From a virus: a stretch of DNA of 43,771 nt. The position numbers and the translations under genes are program-made. A model generated the notes under the pieces. That model saw only the letters and a list, made by a program, of their open reading frames with translations. It did no database searches and was not told the origin of the DNA. This document shows, one piece after another, positions 35,608 through 43,316 of the stretch (positions are counted from its first letter, which is position 1; every line of letters starts with the position of its first letter). The stretch lies in the IMG/VR virus record IMGVR_UViG_3300022751_000004, positions 1 to 43,771 of that record; one strand, given 5' to 3'.

Positions 35608-37005
35608 ATGAAAAGAATTTTTATACACCGTGATTCCGGTGCAGCTGGTGCGGGCGGTGCAGCTCAATTGACCGCTGATGAGCAGAGGAAGGCTGATGCG
35701 ATAAAAGAGGTAGAGCGCATTGCAGCCGAAAAAGCAACAGCCATTTTTATGGCAAACAAAGATAAATTCATTACTGAGGAAATCAAATCAGAGGCATCAA
35801 AAACCCTGATCAAAGAACTCGCTACTGAAGCACTTGAATCAATGTCATTCAAAAACATTGCAGTAGAGGAAGATAACGGTAAGATCACAGGCCTCAATAC
35901 GCTGATCAAAGAAATGCAGAAACAGCATGACGAATTAGCCATTAAGGTTCGTGGCATGGGCGGTATCATCAATCAGCAGGTTGGCACCATTATGGGCCAG
36001 CTGAAGGCGCAGTTTGAGGCCCGTTCCGCTGATCTGAAAGCGATCCACTCCAGCAAATCCGGCGTAGTTCAATTCGAACTGAAAGCGGTTTCCCCGATCA
36101 CTACCGCGTCATTTGGTGACCGTGTAATTATCGGCTTGCGCGAACAGGGTGTGGATTACCCAAGATTACCGGAACGATTCATATTCGACCTGATCAGCAC
36201 CATGACTGGTGGCCCTGGTTCAAACCCTCTTTCATGGGTTGAGCTGGTAAACGGATCTGGCGCACCGGGATGGCAGACAGATGAAGGGGCGGAAAAAGCG
36301 TCCATGAACTGGACGTACGTAGAGAACAAGGTTACCGCAGAAATGATCGCCGTATGGACACCAGTTTCCCGGCAGGCCCTGTTAAACTGGCCTATGCTGG
36401 AGCAGGAAATTCGCTTCGAGTTAACCCGCCGTCTGTTCAACAAACTTGACCAAGCAGTATTGAACGGAACCGGAACGAACGAAATCTACGGGATCACATA
36501 TTATGCAACTGACTTTGCCGCTGGTTCGCTTGCTGGTACTGTTGTTGACGCTAACCGTGGTGACGTTCTTCGTGCTGCTATCGGCCAGGTTCGCAAGGGC
36601 GCGGAAAACGCCTCGCCTGAGATCGGCGGCTTCAACCCTAATTTCATCCTGGTATCGGAGGATACTTACACCTCGATGGACTTGGAGAAATCAGCCCTGA
36701 ACGGCATGTACCTGTATCCTCGTTTCATGGATGAGGCTAGCACCCGTATCAAAGGCATCCCAATCATTGCCAGTAACTTTATCGAGGACGATCAGTTTAT
36801 CGTTGGGGATTTCACCAAGTACCTGTTTAACTTTGTGGAAAACCTGCGAATCGATGTTGGTTACATCAATGACCAGTTCGTAAAGAACTTACTTACCGTA
36901 CGTGCTGAGTTATACGGTATGGGTCGTGTGAAAAACCACGAACGCCCTGCATTCGTAACCGGGGATTTCCCTACCGCGATTGCAGAATTGAACGCTACTA
37001 CCTAA
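35608..37005 (+). CDS. Major capsid protein (HK97 fold)
   Basis: A 465-residue protein. An N-terminal helical segment of about 110 residues (AAQLTADEQRKADAIKEVERIAAEKATAIFM...) corresponds to the cleavable delta/scaffold domain. The capsid domain contains SFGDRVIIGLREQGVDYPRLPERFIFDLI, NGSGAPGWQTDEGAEKASMNWTYVENKVTAEMIAVWTPVSRQALLNWPMLEQEIRFEL, LFNKLDQAVLNGTGTNEIYGITYYA and GIPIIASNFIEDDQFIVGDFTKYLFN, typical of HK97-fold shells (E-loop, spine helix, P-domain). Glycine/alanine-rich HRDSGAAGAGGAA opens the protein. Confidence 0.92.
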   Translation: MKRIFIHRDSGAAGAGGAAQLTADEQRKADAIKEVERIAAEKATAIFMANKDKFITEEIKSEASKTLIKELATEALESMSFKNIAVEEDNGKITGLNTLIKEMQKQHDELAIKVRGMGGIINQQVGTIMGQLKAQFEARSADLKAIHSSKSGVVQFELKAVSPITTASFGDRVIIGLREQGVDYPRLPERFIFDLISTMTGGPGSNPLSWVELVNGSGAPGWQTDEGAEKASMNWTYVENKVTAEMIAVWTPVSRQALLNWPMLEQEIRFELTRRLFNKLDQAVLNGTGTNEIYGITYYATDFAAGSLAGTVVDANRGDVLRAAIGQVRKGAENASPEIGGFNPNFILVSEDTYTSMDLEKSALNGMYLYPRFMDEASTRIKGIPIIASNFIEDDQFIVGDFTKYLFNFVENLRIDVGYINDQFVKNLLTVRAELYGMGRVKNHERPAFVTGDFPTAIAELNATT

Positions 37006-37032
37006 GAAAAAGAGGCGATATATGTGGAGGCA

Positions 37033-37066
37033 AAGCCGGGAGCGTAAAAGTTTCCGGCTTTTTGTT
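37033..37066 (+). terminator. Terminator after the capsid gene, fused with a promoter
   Basis: AAGCCGG (37033-37039) pairs with CCGGCTT (37054-37060), followed by TTTG. The T-rich tail runs straight into the -33 box (37065-37068) of the next promoter. Confidence 0.62.
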
Positions 37067-37095
37067 TGGTATTGTGGGATAAAGTGGTAGATTTG
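37065..37095 (+). promoter_or_regulatory. Promoter of the sugar-modification island, leaderless type
   Basis: TTTG (37065-37068), exactly 19 nt, TAGATTTG (37088-37095), then four bases and the ATG at 37100. A full consensus match in both boxes. Confidence 0.72.
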
Positions 37096-37099
37096 TTTC

Positions 37100-37291
37100 A
37101 TGAGAAAATTAAAGGGTACGATAGAATCAACAGGCGAAACTATTGACGCTTATATCGATGATGACGGCGGCATACTTGTATCTGAATCTGATTACAGAAA
37201 AATGATGAGCCATGTACCTACACAGTCAACCGAGGTTGATTCTTTTTCATTTTCAGCCACTATTGAAGTAAAAGCATTTCCACATGATTAA
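37100..37291 (+). CDS. Small acidic protein, unknown
   Basis: A 63-residue protein: MRKLKGTIESTGETIDAYID, DDGGILVSESDYRKMMSHVP and an end SFSATIEVKAFPHD. It has a beta-rich first part and is acidic. It is the first gene behind the leaderless-type promoter and overlaps the next by eight bases. Confidence 0.52.
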   Translation: MRKLKGTIESTGETIDAYIDDDGGILVSESDYRKMMSHVPTQSTEVDSFSFSATIEVKAFPHD

Positions 37292-37448
37292 GGTAGACAC
37301 CCGAGTAACGGCGGAAACTAACGAGGCGATTACCCGTATCGCTGCCGAACAAAAGCGTTCTCGGTGCGCGGTTATGAGGATAGCTATTGAGTACTATATT
37401 GCCTGTGAGAAACCTAGTAACAAAGTCACCCATGGCAAAGCGCAATAA
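37284..37448 (+). CDS. Ribbon-helix-helix DNA-binding protein (Arc/CopG-like)
   Basis: A 54-residue protein: MIKVDTRVTAETNEAITRIA, AEQKRSRCAVMRIAIEYYIA, CEKPSNKVTHGKAQ. The strand IKVDTRVT, helix AETNEAITRIAAEQ, turn KRSR and helix CAVMRIAIEYYIA form an Arc-type ribbon-helix-helix, where the strand (KVDTRV) would read DNA. It sits at the head of the operon and may autoregulate the promoter at 37065-37095. Confidence 0.7.
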   Translation: MIKVDTRVTAETNEAITRIAAEQKRSRCAVMRIAIEYYIACEKPSNKVTHGKAQ

Positions 37449-37719
37449 AATACCCATGCACCACTTCGCCGAGAAACTCCAGTCGGAGTACTTGCGCGAT
37501 GTGCTGGCAAAAGTTGCCGGGGTGCTTCATGCCAGGGGATTCGTATTTTCCACGCCAGATGAGTTTAACGACTTTTTCAAGAACCGGGTAACCAAGAATA
37601 TCCACGAGACAATTACAACACTCATGGTTGACGGAGTAGAGATATGCGCTTACGGGCCGCTGATAACCAAAGCAAAAGGCAAAGAGATCGATACATCATT
37701 TAAATGGGTTGAATTATGA
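37432..37719 (+). CDS. Small hypothetical protein
   Basis: A 95-residue protein, MAKRNKIPMHHFAEKLQSEY... with a helical first half (LAKVAGVLHARGFVF) and an end KAKGKEIDTSFKWVEL. It overlaps the preceding RHH gene by 17 bases and the next gene by ATGA. ATG 37432 is preferred to 37387. Function unknown. Confidence 0.52.
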   Translation: MAKRNKIPMHHFAEKLQSEYLRDVLAKVAGVLHARGFVFSTPDEFNDFFKNRVTKNIHETITTLMVDGVEICAYGPLITKAKGKEIDTSFKWVEL

Positions 37720-38381
37720 AGATAAGTGTAGTACATCCGAGCCGGGGGCGCGTAAACATGGCATCCGAAACTATGGGAAAGTTTTTGGGTAAAGCGAGTT
37801 ACGCGGACGGGATAGAGTACCTTTTGATGTGCGATACCACTGATCCAGACATTGCCCAATACCAATACAGATTTGGCAGACGATCAATAGCACTTCCAAA
37901 TAAGTCGGCAATCGAAGCTATTAACAACGGTGCGCTTCATTCGACAGGTAATTTGATAGTCGTTGTTTCTGACGATTTCGATTGCCCTCAAAATTGGGAT
38001 ACCATGTTGCTGTCTGCCTTGCAGGGTAAATCTGATTACCTTGTCAAAACACAGGACGGTATTCAACCAACATTGATCACGCTTCCTATCATGGACAGAG
38101 CGTATTACAATCGGTTCGGATACGTTTATCACCCAGACTACAAGCACATGTTTTCTGATCAGGAAATGACTGCAGTAGGCCACATGCTTTGCCGCGTGAT
38201 TGATCTTCCTATCCACTTCCCTCACAATCACTACAGTACTGGAAAAACCAAAAGGGATTCCATTAATATAAAAAATGATCTAACATGGAAGCAGGGGCAG
38301 GCATTGTTCAACGATCGCCTAAAAACAAACTTCGGGATTGAAAACCCGGTAATACCTTACGGTGCGATAAAATGGCAGTAA
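37716..38381 (+). CDS. Glycosyltransferase-like protein 1 (GT-A type)
   Basis: A 221-residue protein starting MKISVVHPSRGRVNMASETM, the HPSRGR start typical of GT-A family 2 enzymes. The aspartate-rich donor-site motif is LIVVVSDDFDCPQNWD (about residues 84-99). C-terminal YHPDYKHMFSDQEMTAVGHM is reminiscent of the acceptor domain (D-E). No membrane segment, so it is cytoplasmic. It is the first of five such genes in a row. The sugar and acceptor are unknown. Confidence 0.68.
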   Translation: MKISVVHPSRGRVNMASETMGKFLGKASYADGIEYLLMCDTTDPDIAQYQYRFGRRSIALPNKSAIEAINNGALHSTGNLIVVVSDDFDCPQNWDTMLLSALQGKSDYLVKTQDGIQPTLITLPIMDRAYYNRFGYVYHPDYKHMFSDQEMTAVGHMLCRVIDLPIHFPHNHYSTGKTKRDSINIKNDLTWKQGQALFNDRLKTNFGIENPVIPYGAIKWQ

Positions 38382-38382
38382 T

Positions 38383-38556
38383 ATGAAAACACTAGAAATA
38401 AAACACGGTAATGAGTTTTTACAGGTTCATAAAGGTGAGCAGGGTGCTTTTGTGGTATTCGGAGCCAGGGCGACTATAAACGGCAAAGAACAATCCAACG
38501 CCTACGAACTTAACCTCACCAAAGAGGACATTGACAATCTTAAAAAAGCACTGTGA
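38383..38556 (+). CDS. Small protein between glycosyltransferase genes
   Basis: A 57-residue protein: MKTLEIKHGNEFLQVHKGEQ, GAFVVFGARATINGKEQSNA, YELNLTKEDIDNLKKAL. It has several strands and a final helix. It starts one base after the first GT gene, and its stop overlaps the GTG start of the next. Function unknown. Confidence 0.5.
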   Translation: MKTLEIKHGNEFLQVHKGEQGAFVVFGARATINGKEQSNAYELNLTKEDIDNLKKAL

Positions 38557-39080
38557 CGCTATCCATCCTAATCGCCACCATTCCAAAAAGGGCCGATATG
38601 CTTGCGTCATTGCTGGCATCGCTTCGGCTGCATTCAGAAGTCGAGATTATCACAGAGGATTGTGACTGTGTGATAGGATCAAAGCGAAACAAGCTACTTT
38701 CACGGGCTACCGGGGAATACATTGTGTTTATCGATGACGACGACGAGGTATCACCGGATTACATTGCTCTTATATTGGAGGCGTGTAAATCAGGTTCGGA
38801 CTGTATCGGGATCAGCGGCACCATTACGACGAATGGCCGGGAAGAAACGCAATGGCATATCTCAAAGGAATATGGGGCATGGAAAACGGTAGATGGAGTA
38901 CATCTTCGGACACCAAATCATATTTCCCCTGTTCGCAGAGAACTTGCATTACTGGCAGGTTTTCCACCTATTAAATTCCGGGAAGATTACGAATACAGCA
39001 TGAAGTTACTGCCGTTGCTTAGAACGGAAACTATCGTTCATGGAAATATCTATCACTACAAATACATCTCAAAGAAATGA
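38553..39080 (+). CDS. Glycosyltransferase-like protein 2 (GT2 family)
   Basis: A 175-residue protein starting with GTG (GTGA overlap): TLSILIATIPKRADMLASLLA, the GT2 start S.lI.t.p.R...L..ll. The nucleotide-sugar motif is GEYIVFIDDDDEVSPDYI (about 49-66). The C-terminus ends PPIKFREDYEYSMKLLPLL with the REDYE acidic motif resembling the catalytic (E/D)D. It is a minimal catalytic domain without C-terminal extension, cytoplasmic. Confidence 0.75.
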   Translation: MTLSILIATIPKRADMLASLLASLRLHSEVEIITEDCDCVIGSKRNKLLSRATGEYIVFIDDDDEVSPDYIALILEACKSGSDCIGISGTITTNGREETQWHISKEYGAWKTVDGVHLRTPNHISPVRRELALLAGFPPIKFREDYEYSMKLLPLLRTETIVHGNIYHYKYISKK

Positions 39081-39766
39081 AACGCGCTATAGTCAGCCTT
39101 GCAACCCGTAAAGGCCATTACATAAAAGGCGTTGCCCGTTTAGGGGAATCGCTCAGGGATAACTTTCAGGGTGATTTTTTCGCGTTCATTGGCGAACAGG
39201 CCGTGGGTTCGCCAATGCACGAAGCAAGTAATTACGCTTTTAAAATCCACGCTATGGACGTAGCCTTTGAACGGGGATATGATCAGGTGATTTGGTTGGA
39301 CGCGTCCTGCTTCGCTATATGCCCTGTTCAACCATTGTTCGATCTGATAGACCGGGATGGGATATTAATGCAGGACAGCGGTCATTTCTTAGGCACATGG
39401 ACAAATGACAGGACGTTAAACTATTTCGGGATCAGCCGTGACGACGCTATGGGTATGCGGATGTTCGGGAATGCCGGTATGTTGGGCATTGATATTCACA
39501 ACAAGAAAGCGAAACGCTTTTATGAGATGTACCGAAAATCAATGATGAACGGTTATTTTCACGGTGCATGGAATAATAACGACAGGTCACAGAGCGAAGA
39601 TGAACGCTGCTTAGGTCACCGGCACGATAACTCATGCGGCAGCGCTGTAGCGCACCTATTAGGGCTGAATACGCTGTATCACCCGGGCGACCAAATATTG
39701 CAGTACGCGGGTCCTTACGATAAGATTGCCAATGAGACGATTATAATTAAGGCGAGGGGTTTATGA
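39077..39766 (+). CDS. Glycosyltransferase-like protein 3
   Basis: A 229-residue protein. MKRAIVSLATRKGHYIKGVARLGESLRDNF starts a GT-A fold. YDQVIWLDASCFAICPVQPLFDLI (about 69-92) has a WLDAS in the position of the DxD site of GT8-like enzymes. GMRMFGNAGMLGIDIHNKKAKRFYEMY and the later CGSAVAHLLGLNTLYHPGDQ fit an acceptor-binding half. It overlaps both neighbours by four bases. Weaker match than its neighbours. Confidence 0.55.
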   Translation: MKRAIVSLATRKGHYIKGVARLGESLRDNFQGDFFAFIGEQAVGSPMHEASNYAFKIHAMDVAFERGYDQVIWLDASCFAICPVQPLFDLIDRDGILMQDSGHFLGTWTNDRTLNYFGISRDDAMGMRMFGNAGMLGIDIHNKKAKRFYEMYRKSMMNGYFHGAWNNNDRSQSEDERCLGHRHDNSCGSAVAHLLGLNTLYHPGDQILQYAGPYDKIANETIIIKARGL

Positions 39767-40407
39767 GGTGGCATTCACAAAATAGGGAAGCGGAGATAGT
39801 AGCCGGTTATTTCGGTGATCGCAAAGGTTGCGTCCTGGATATAGGTAGCAATGATGGGATGACCTTTAGTAACAGCCGCGATCTAATTCTTAATGGGTGG
39901 CAGGCGTTTTTAGTTGAGCCCTCTCCGAAAGCATACGCAAAACTAAGTGAACTATACGATGAGTCCGGGTTGCCGGTAGTGTTGGTAAACTACGCAATCA
40001 CAGAGGAAACTGGGGAGTTTGAATTTTTCGATAGCGGCGCCCACGTTTATGGTGGTAACGATGTCGCCTTGGTATCAGGGTTGCAAATACAATCAAAGTG
40101 GAGGCATTGCGATTACGAGAAGGTATCGGTTGATGGCATGCCGTTCAACTGTTTTTATGGGCTTGTGTTGTTGTCTTATGCACGTCCATTGCAATGGAAC
40201 AGGAAGTTTAATTTCATTACCATAGATGCAGAGGGTTGGGACTGGAAAATACTTCAGCAGATCGATTTAAAAGAGGTCGGTTGCGAATGCCTCTGTATCG
40301 AGCATAACGGATCCCATGCCCTGGCAGAGAGGTACACCGAACATTGCAGAAAATTCGGCCTCAAAGAAATTCACCGGAACGCTGAAAACATAATCTTTGC
40401 ACTGTGA
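39763..40407 (+). CDS. FkbM-type methyltransferase
   Basis: A 214-residue SAM-dependent methyltransferase. Motif I is CVLDIGSNDGMTFS (about residues 23-36), then AFLVEPSPKAYAKL (acid of motif II) and KFNFITIDAEGWDWKILQQIDL (FkbM signature IDAEG.D...L). FkbM enzymes O-methylate sugars and related small molecules. Embedded among glycosyltransferases, it likely caps a sugar chain built by them. Confidence 0.82.
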   Translation: MRWHSQNREAEIVAGYFGDRKGCVLDIGSNDGMTFSNSRDLILNGWQAFLVEPSPKAYAKLSELYDESGLPVVLVNYAITEETGEFEFFDSGAHVYGGNDVALVSGLQIQSKWRHCDYEKVSVDGMPFNCFYGLVLLSYARPLQWNRKFNFITIDAEGWDWKILQQIDLKEVGCECLCIEHNGSHALAERYTEHCRKFGLKEIHRNAENIIFAL

Positions 40408-41036
40408 AGATCGGGATAGGCATAACCACGACCAGCAGTCGTCCATTGTGGGAACAGACGGCGGCAAAAATAATAGAGCATACGCCGGGGATTCATAAGC
40501 TATCAATCGTTAAAGACGTTTCAGGTATTGCCAGGGCTAAGAATAAAAACCTTGCCGAACTCGACGAATGCGACCACATTTTCCTTTTTGATGATGACTG
40601 CTGGCCGATAGTTGATAATTGGCATATGGAATACATCAATTACGGGGTATTGCATATGTCGTTCACGTTCTCCAAACTGGCAGACGGCAGAGCAAACGGT
40701 AACCGCGTAATGGTATCGCCTGGGATATATCAAAACCCATGCGGGTGCATGCTGTACATAAGCCGTAGTGTTCTGTATTTAGTAGGAGGTTTTGATGAAC
40801 GCTTTGCCGGATGGGGGTATGAGCATGTAAATTACTCCCGGCGCGTGTTTAACGCTGGCTTGACGCCTTTTCCGTATATGGACGTTCCACATAGCCTGAA
40901 ATTGTTTCACAGCATGGACTATTACCAGGAAGTGAAAAGCAGCGTGCCGGGATCGGAGCGTATAAAGCACCTAAAAGCGAACCGTGATCTGTTCGAAAAG
41001 GAAATGAATAACGCTTATTATTGCTCTTACAAATGA
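40404..41036 (+). CDS. Glycosyltransferase-like protein 4 (galactosyltransferase C-domain)
   Basis: A 210-residue protein, GTG start overlapping the upstream stop (GTGA). KIGIGITTTSSRPLWEQTAA begins a GT-A fold. The donor site is DHIFLFDDDCWPIVDN (about 56-71). MLYISRSVLYLVGGFDERFAGWGYEHVNYSRRVFNAG (about 116-152) contains the VGGFDE.F.GWG.EH.....R motif of the GT7/GT27 C-terminal domain, with the catalytic E near GWGYEH. Good evidence for an active glycosyltransferase. Confidence 0.8.
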   Translation: MKIGIGITTTSSRPLWEQTAAKIIEHTPGIHKLSIVKDVSGIARAKNKNLAELDECDHIFLFDDDCWPIVDNWHMEYINYGVLHMSFTFSKLADGRANGNRVMVSPGIYQNPCGCMLYISRSVLYLVGGFDERFAGWGYEHVNYSRRVFNAGLTPFPYMDVPHSLKLFHSMDYYQEVKSSVPGSERIKHLKANRDLFEKEMNNAYYCSYK

Positions 41037-41563
41037 TAGCCTATCTTTCCCCTTACCGAACTGACAAGAACATTGGGAAGGCCCTGAATGATGCCATAGA
41101 AGCGGCGCCGGACGGATGGATTTGCCTAACCGATCAGGACGTTCTTTTTCTTCGACCTGACACAAAGGCTCAGATAGAGGAAATTGCTATGTCTGGTAAA
41201 AATGATCTTTATGGGTGTGTTACTAACCGCCTAGGGGTCCCACAACAGGTTATCAGGGCTATGTTTAATTCTGACAGTATAACGGAGCACATCGCAGCCG
41301 CTACAGAGATGCACGAAAAGCATTATGGCGAATGTATTCCCCATACCGGCCCCATCGCTGCCATGCTAATGCTTTTCCATAAGCGCACGTGGGAAATGGT
41401 CGGCGGATTCAGGGAGCACACCTTATTTTTTGACCGTGAGTTTTCCATGAAAATAAAGCGGAAAGGCATCATGCTGGGCGTGTATGTGTTGCACCTTTAT
41501 CGGTGGGGACAAAAGATGCCACAATTTTATACTAAACATTTAAGAAATGAAAAAATACCATGA
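41033..41563 (+). CDS. Glycosyltransferase-like protein 5
   Basis: A 176-residue protein starting MIAYLSPYRTDKNIGKALND at 41033 (ATGA overlap). The donor site is WICLTDQDVLFLRPDTKAQI (about 33-52, DQDV as DxD). AAMLMLFHKRTWEMVGGFREHTLFFDREFSMKIKRKG matches GT2/GT7 acceptor half with VGGFRE and F.DREF. It is the last enzyme of the island. Small, with no membrane anchor. Confidence 0.72.
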   Translation: MIAYLSPYRTDKNIGKALNDAIEAAPDGWICLTDQDVLFLRPDTKAQIEEIAMSGKNDLYGCVTNRLGVPQQVIRAMFNSDSITEHIAAATEMHEKHYGECIPHTGPIAAMLMLFHKRTWEMVGGFREHTLFFDREFSMKIKRKGIMLGVYVLHLYRWGQKMPQFYTKHLRNEKIP

Positions 41564-41747
41564 CCCTGAATTTTGCACGGTAATAGTAAAAGACGGATAT
41601 AATCATTTAAAAACACCTTCCGGGGAAATCATATCAGGAATAATATTCACAAGGGTTCATGATGAAGTGAATTGCATGGCGACATGCATTGTGAAGCTTC
41701 ACGTTAACCTGGAAGAATCCCCAAGTTTCCCGGAAGAAATAAAATAG
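41547..41747 (+). CDS. Small protein, unknown
   Basis: A 66-residue protein: MKKYHDPEFCTVIVKDGYNH, LKTPSGEIISGIIFTRVHDE and an end HVNLEESPSFPEEIK. It is beta-rich, with an ICATC-like CMATC pair in the centre. It overlaps the previous gene by 17 bases and closes the sugar-modification island. Confidence 0.5.
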   Translation: MKKYHDPEFCTVIVKDGYNHLKTPSGEIISGIIFTRVHDEVNCMATCIVKLHVNLEESPSFPEEIK

Positions 41748-41756
41748 CTATATTTG
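41726..41756 (+). promoter_or_regulatory. Promoter of the connector genes, leaderless type
   Basis: TTTC (41726-41729), exactly 19 nt, TATATTTG (41749-41756), then three bases and the ATG at 41760. The box sits in AATAGCTATATTTG, a sequence echoed at 43211-43224 and 43300-43313. Confidence 0.58.
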
Positions 41757-41759
41757 ATC

Positions 41760-42368
41760 ATGAACAACTGGTCACGCGAAGGGTTTCAAATAGCCGTCCT
41801 GGAGGACGTTGAAACAGAGCCGGTCACCCTGGCCGAGGTTAAGGCTTTTTCTCACATTGATGCTGATTACACGGCACAGGATCCTTCGTTACTAATCATG
41901 CTGGCCGCTGCCCGCGAAAAACTGGAAGGATATACCAATACATTCTTCGGCGTTAAAAAAGCAGAGGTTTGGTTTCAGGGGGGGCGACTAAAGTTGCCAT
42001 ATGGCCCTACTCAGGAGATTATCAGTGTAACAAAGAACGGCACCGACCTGTTAACTACAGACGATTACACGCTATCCGGGTTTACCTATAAGCAGATTAT
42101 TACGGACGGCGGGGATTGTGGAGTAACGAGCTGGTTTTATCCCATATACGGCGGCTGGCCTTTGCCGTGGACATGGACTGCCGGCGATCCTACCTTTTAC
42201 AATGTGGTTTATAATACCGGGTACGTTGTGCTACCTGCAGTTTTAAAGCAGGCAGTTTTAATGCTTACTGACTACCTAATAAAAGAGCAGGGGGCAACCG
42301 ACATGGAACTTCCACCGGCGATACTGGCCATAGCTAATAGATTCTCTCAAAACTTGGTGATCCAATGA
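41760..42368 (+). CDS. Head-tail connector protein (gp6-like adaptor)
   Basis: A 202-residue protein. EPVTLAEVKAFSHIDADYTAQDPSLLIMLAAAREKLEGYTNTFF (residues 19-62) is the HK97 gp6/SPP1 gp15 adaptor pattern (P.tl.E.K.hl.......D..l..li.aAr...e..tg). A beta-rich middle and a C-terminal helix VLPAVLKQAVLMLTDYLIKEQGATD complete it. It forms the ring under the portal. Start at 41760 (three bases after a -7 box) rather than the TTG at 41754. Confidence 0.82.
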   Translation: MNNWSREGFQIAVLEDVETEPVTLAEVKAFSHIDADYTAQDPSLLIMLAAAREKLEGYTNTFFGVKKAEVWFQGGRLKLPYGPTQEIISVTKNGTDLLTTDDYTLSGFTYKQIITDGGDCGVTSWFYPIYGGWPLPWTWTAGDPTFYNVVYNTGYVVLPAVLKQAVLMLTDYLIKEQGATDMELPPAILAIANRFSQNLVIQ

Positions 42369-42733
42369 CCAGGCGAGGTGATAAAACGGTCGTGTCAGGC
42401 TACCTAAACCAGAAGATCGACATTTGGGCGCAGGACAACATCCCGAGCGAATTCGGCGGATCATTCCCTAATTCGGAAGTTTACTGGTCAACGAGCGCCA
42501 AGGTATCACATGCAAAATCATTCAGGCGCAACGAGGGTGGAGTTTCTGATGTGGAGCTTTATTACACATTCCAGGTTCGTTACAGGAATGACAAGAACAT
42601 TCAGAACGACATGATCCTTAAATGGCGCGGATGCTGGTTTGTGATCTTCGGATATAACCCCGATGTGGTTTACCAGGAGTACGTTTTGTTTAATGCCGTG
42701 CAGAGAAACCCCGGCGACTTGGTTAGCACGTAA
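42365..42733 (+). CDS. Head closure / head-tail joining protein
   Basis: A 122-residue protein. SGYLNQKIDIWAQDNIPSEFGGSFPNSEVYWSTSAKVSHAKS (about 11-52) is the phage head-tail joining pattern (L..rI.i............G.......W......A.i......), and YYTFQVRYRNDKNIQNDMILKWRGCWFVIFG (about 77-107) the F..RY......I.......w.g..y.I.g second half. It corresponds to SPP1 gp16-like stopper proteins that close the head. Overlaps neighbours by four bases and one base. Confidence 0.78.
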   Translation: MTRRGDKTVVSGYLNQKIDIWAQDNIPSEFGGSFPNSEVYWSTSAKVSHAKSFRRNEGGVSDVELYYTFQVRYRNDKNIQNDMILKWRGCWFVIFGYNPDVVYQEYVLFNAVQRNPGDLVST

Positions 42734-43215
42734 TGGCAGTAATAGGAGTATCACAAGCAGCTGCGTTCTTTCAGACCTACAGCCTTCAAGTTCAGGAGGA
42801 CGTAAAGACTGAAATCGAATTGACTACATATAATATAGAGAGAAAGGCTATTGCATTAGCCCCGTCTGCGGGAGAAAATCTGCCATTAACTTCATCGTCG
42901 GGGAGAACCCAGGCCAACAATACTAATCTTGCATCATTCATTCACGGTAAGATCCTCCCTGACGGGTACACTGGAGAGGTGGATGTAGATGCCCAGGCCG
43001 GTAACTTCGCGGCATACGTAGAGTTCGGAACCGGGGACAGCGCTGCCCAGTACGTTCCAACCCTGCCATCCGAATGGCAGCAAGTAGCACGGCGGTACTA
43101 CATAAACGGGAAAGGTAGACTGATAAAGAAACCTTTCCTCCTTCCCGCGTTCTTTGAGTATTCAGCCAAGTTGCCCGAGGCAATAAGAAAGATTTTATTT
43201 GATGCGATAAGATAG
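42733..43215 (+). CDS. HK97 gp10-like tail-joining protein
   Basis: A 160-residue protein. The helical start VQEDVKTEIELTTYNIERKAIALAPSAGENL (about 23-53) has the A..lAP...G.L pattern of HK97 gp10-like proteins. Then IHGKILPDGYTGEVDVDAQAGNFAAYVEFGTGDSAAQ, with YVEFGTG as a hallmark. It sits between the head closure gene and the tail completion gene and joins the tail to the head. Confidence 0.82.
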   Translation: MAVIGVSQAAAFFQTYSLQVQEDVKTEIELTTYNIERKAIALAPSAGENLPLTSSSGRTQANNTNLASFIHGKILPDGYTGEVDVDAQAGNFAAYVEFGTGDSAAQYVPTLPSEWQQVARRYYINGKGRLIKKPFLLPAFFEYSAKLPEAIRKILFDAIR

Positions 43216-43216
43216 C

Positions 43217-43224
43217 TAAATTTG
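43217..43224 (+). promoter_or_regulatory. -7-like box after the gp10-like gene
   Basis: TAAATTTG matches the box and lies in ATAGCTAAATTTG. A weak TTTA sits 19 nt upstream. It could start a transcript through the inverted repeat that follows. Confidence 0.35.
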
Positions 43225-43230
43225 CAACAA

Positions 43231-43294
43231 TAACAAACCTAGTTGGCAAGATACTATGACGTTACAGTTGTTTTGGGTCGGCCTAGGTTTGTTA
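43231..43294 (+). promoter_or_regulatory. Long inverted repeat in the gap before the tail-completion gene
   Basis: A perfect 12-base stem: TAACAAACCTAG (43231-43242) and CTAGGTTTGTTA (43283-43294), loop 40 nt. It lies between two TAnATTTG boxes in a 101-base gap and could be an mRNA structure or a protein-binding site. There is no T-run after it. Confidence 0.55.
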
Positions 43295-43313
43295 GTTTAA
43301 ATAGCTACATTTG
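43288..43313 (+). promoter_or_regulatory. Promoter of leaderless type before the tail-completion gene
   Basis: TTTG (43288-43291), 14 nt, TACATTTG (43306-43313), three bases, ATG at 43317. The -33-like TTTG lies in the right arm of the inverted repeat 43231-43294. Confidence 0.55.
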
Positions 43314-43316
43314 GGA

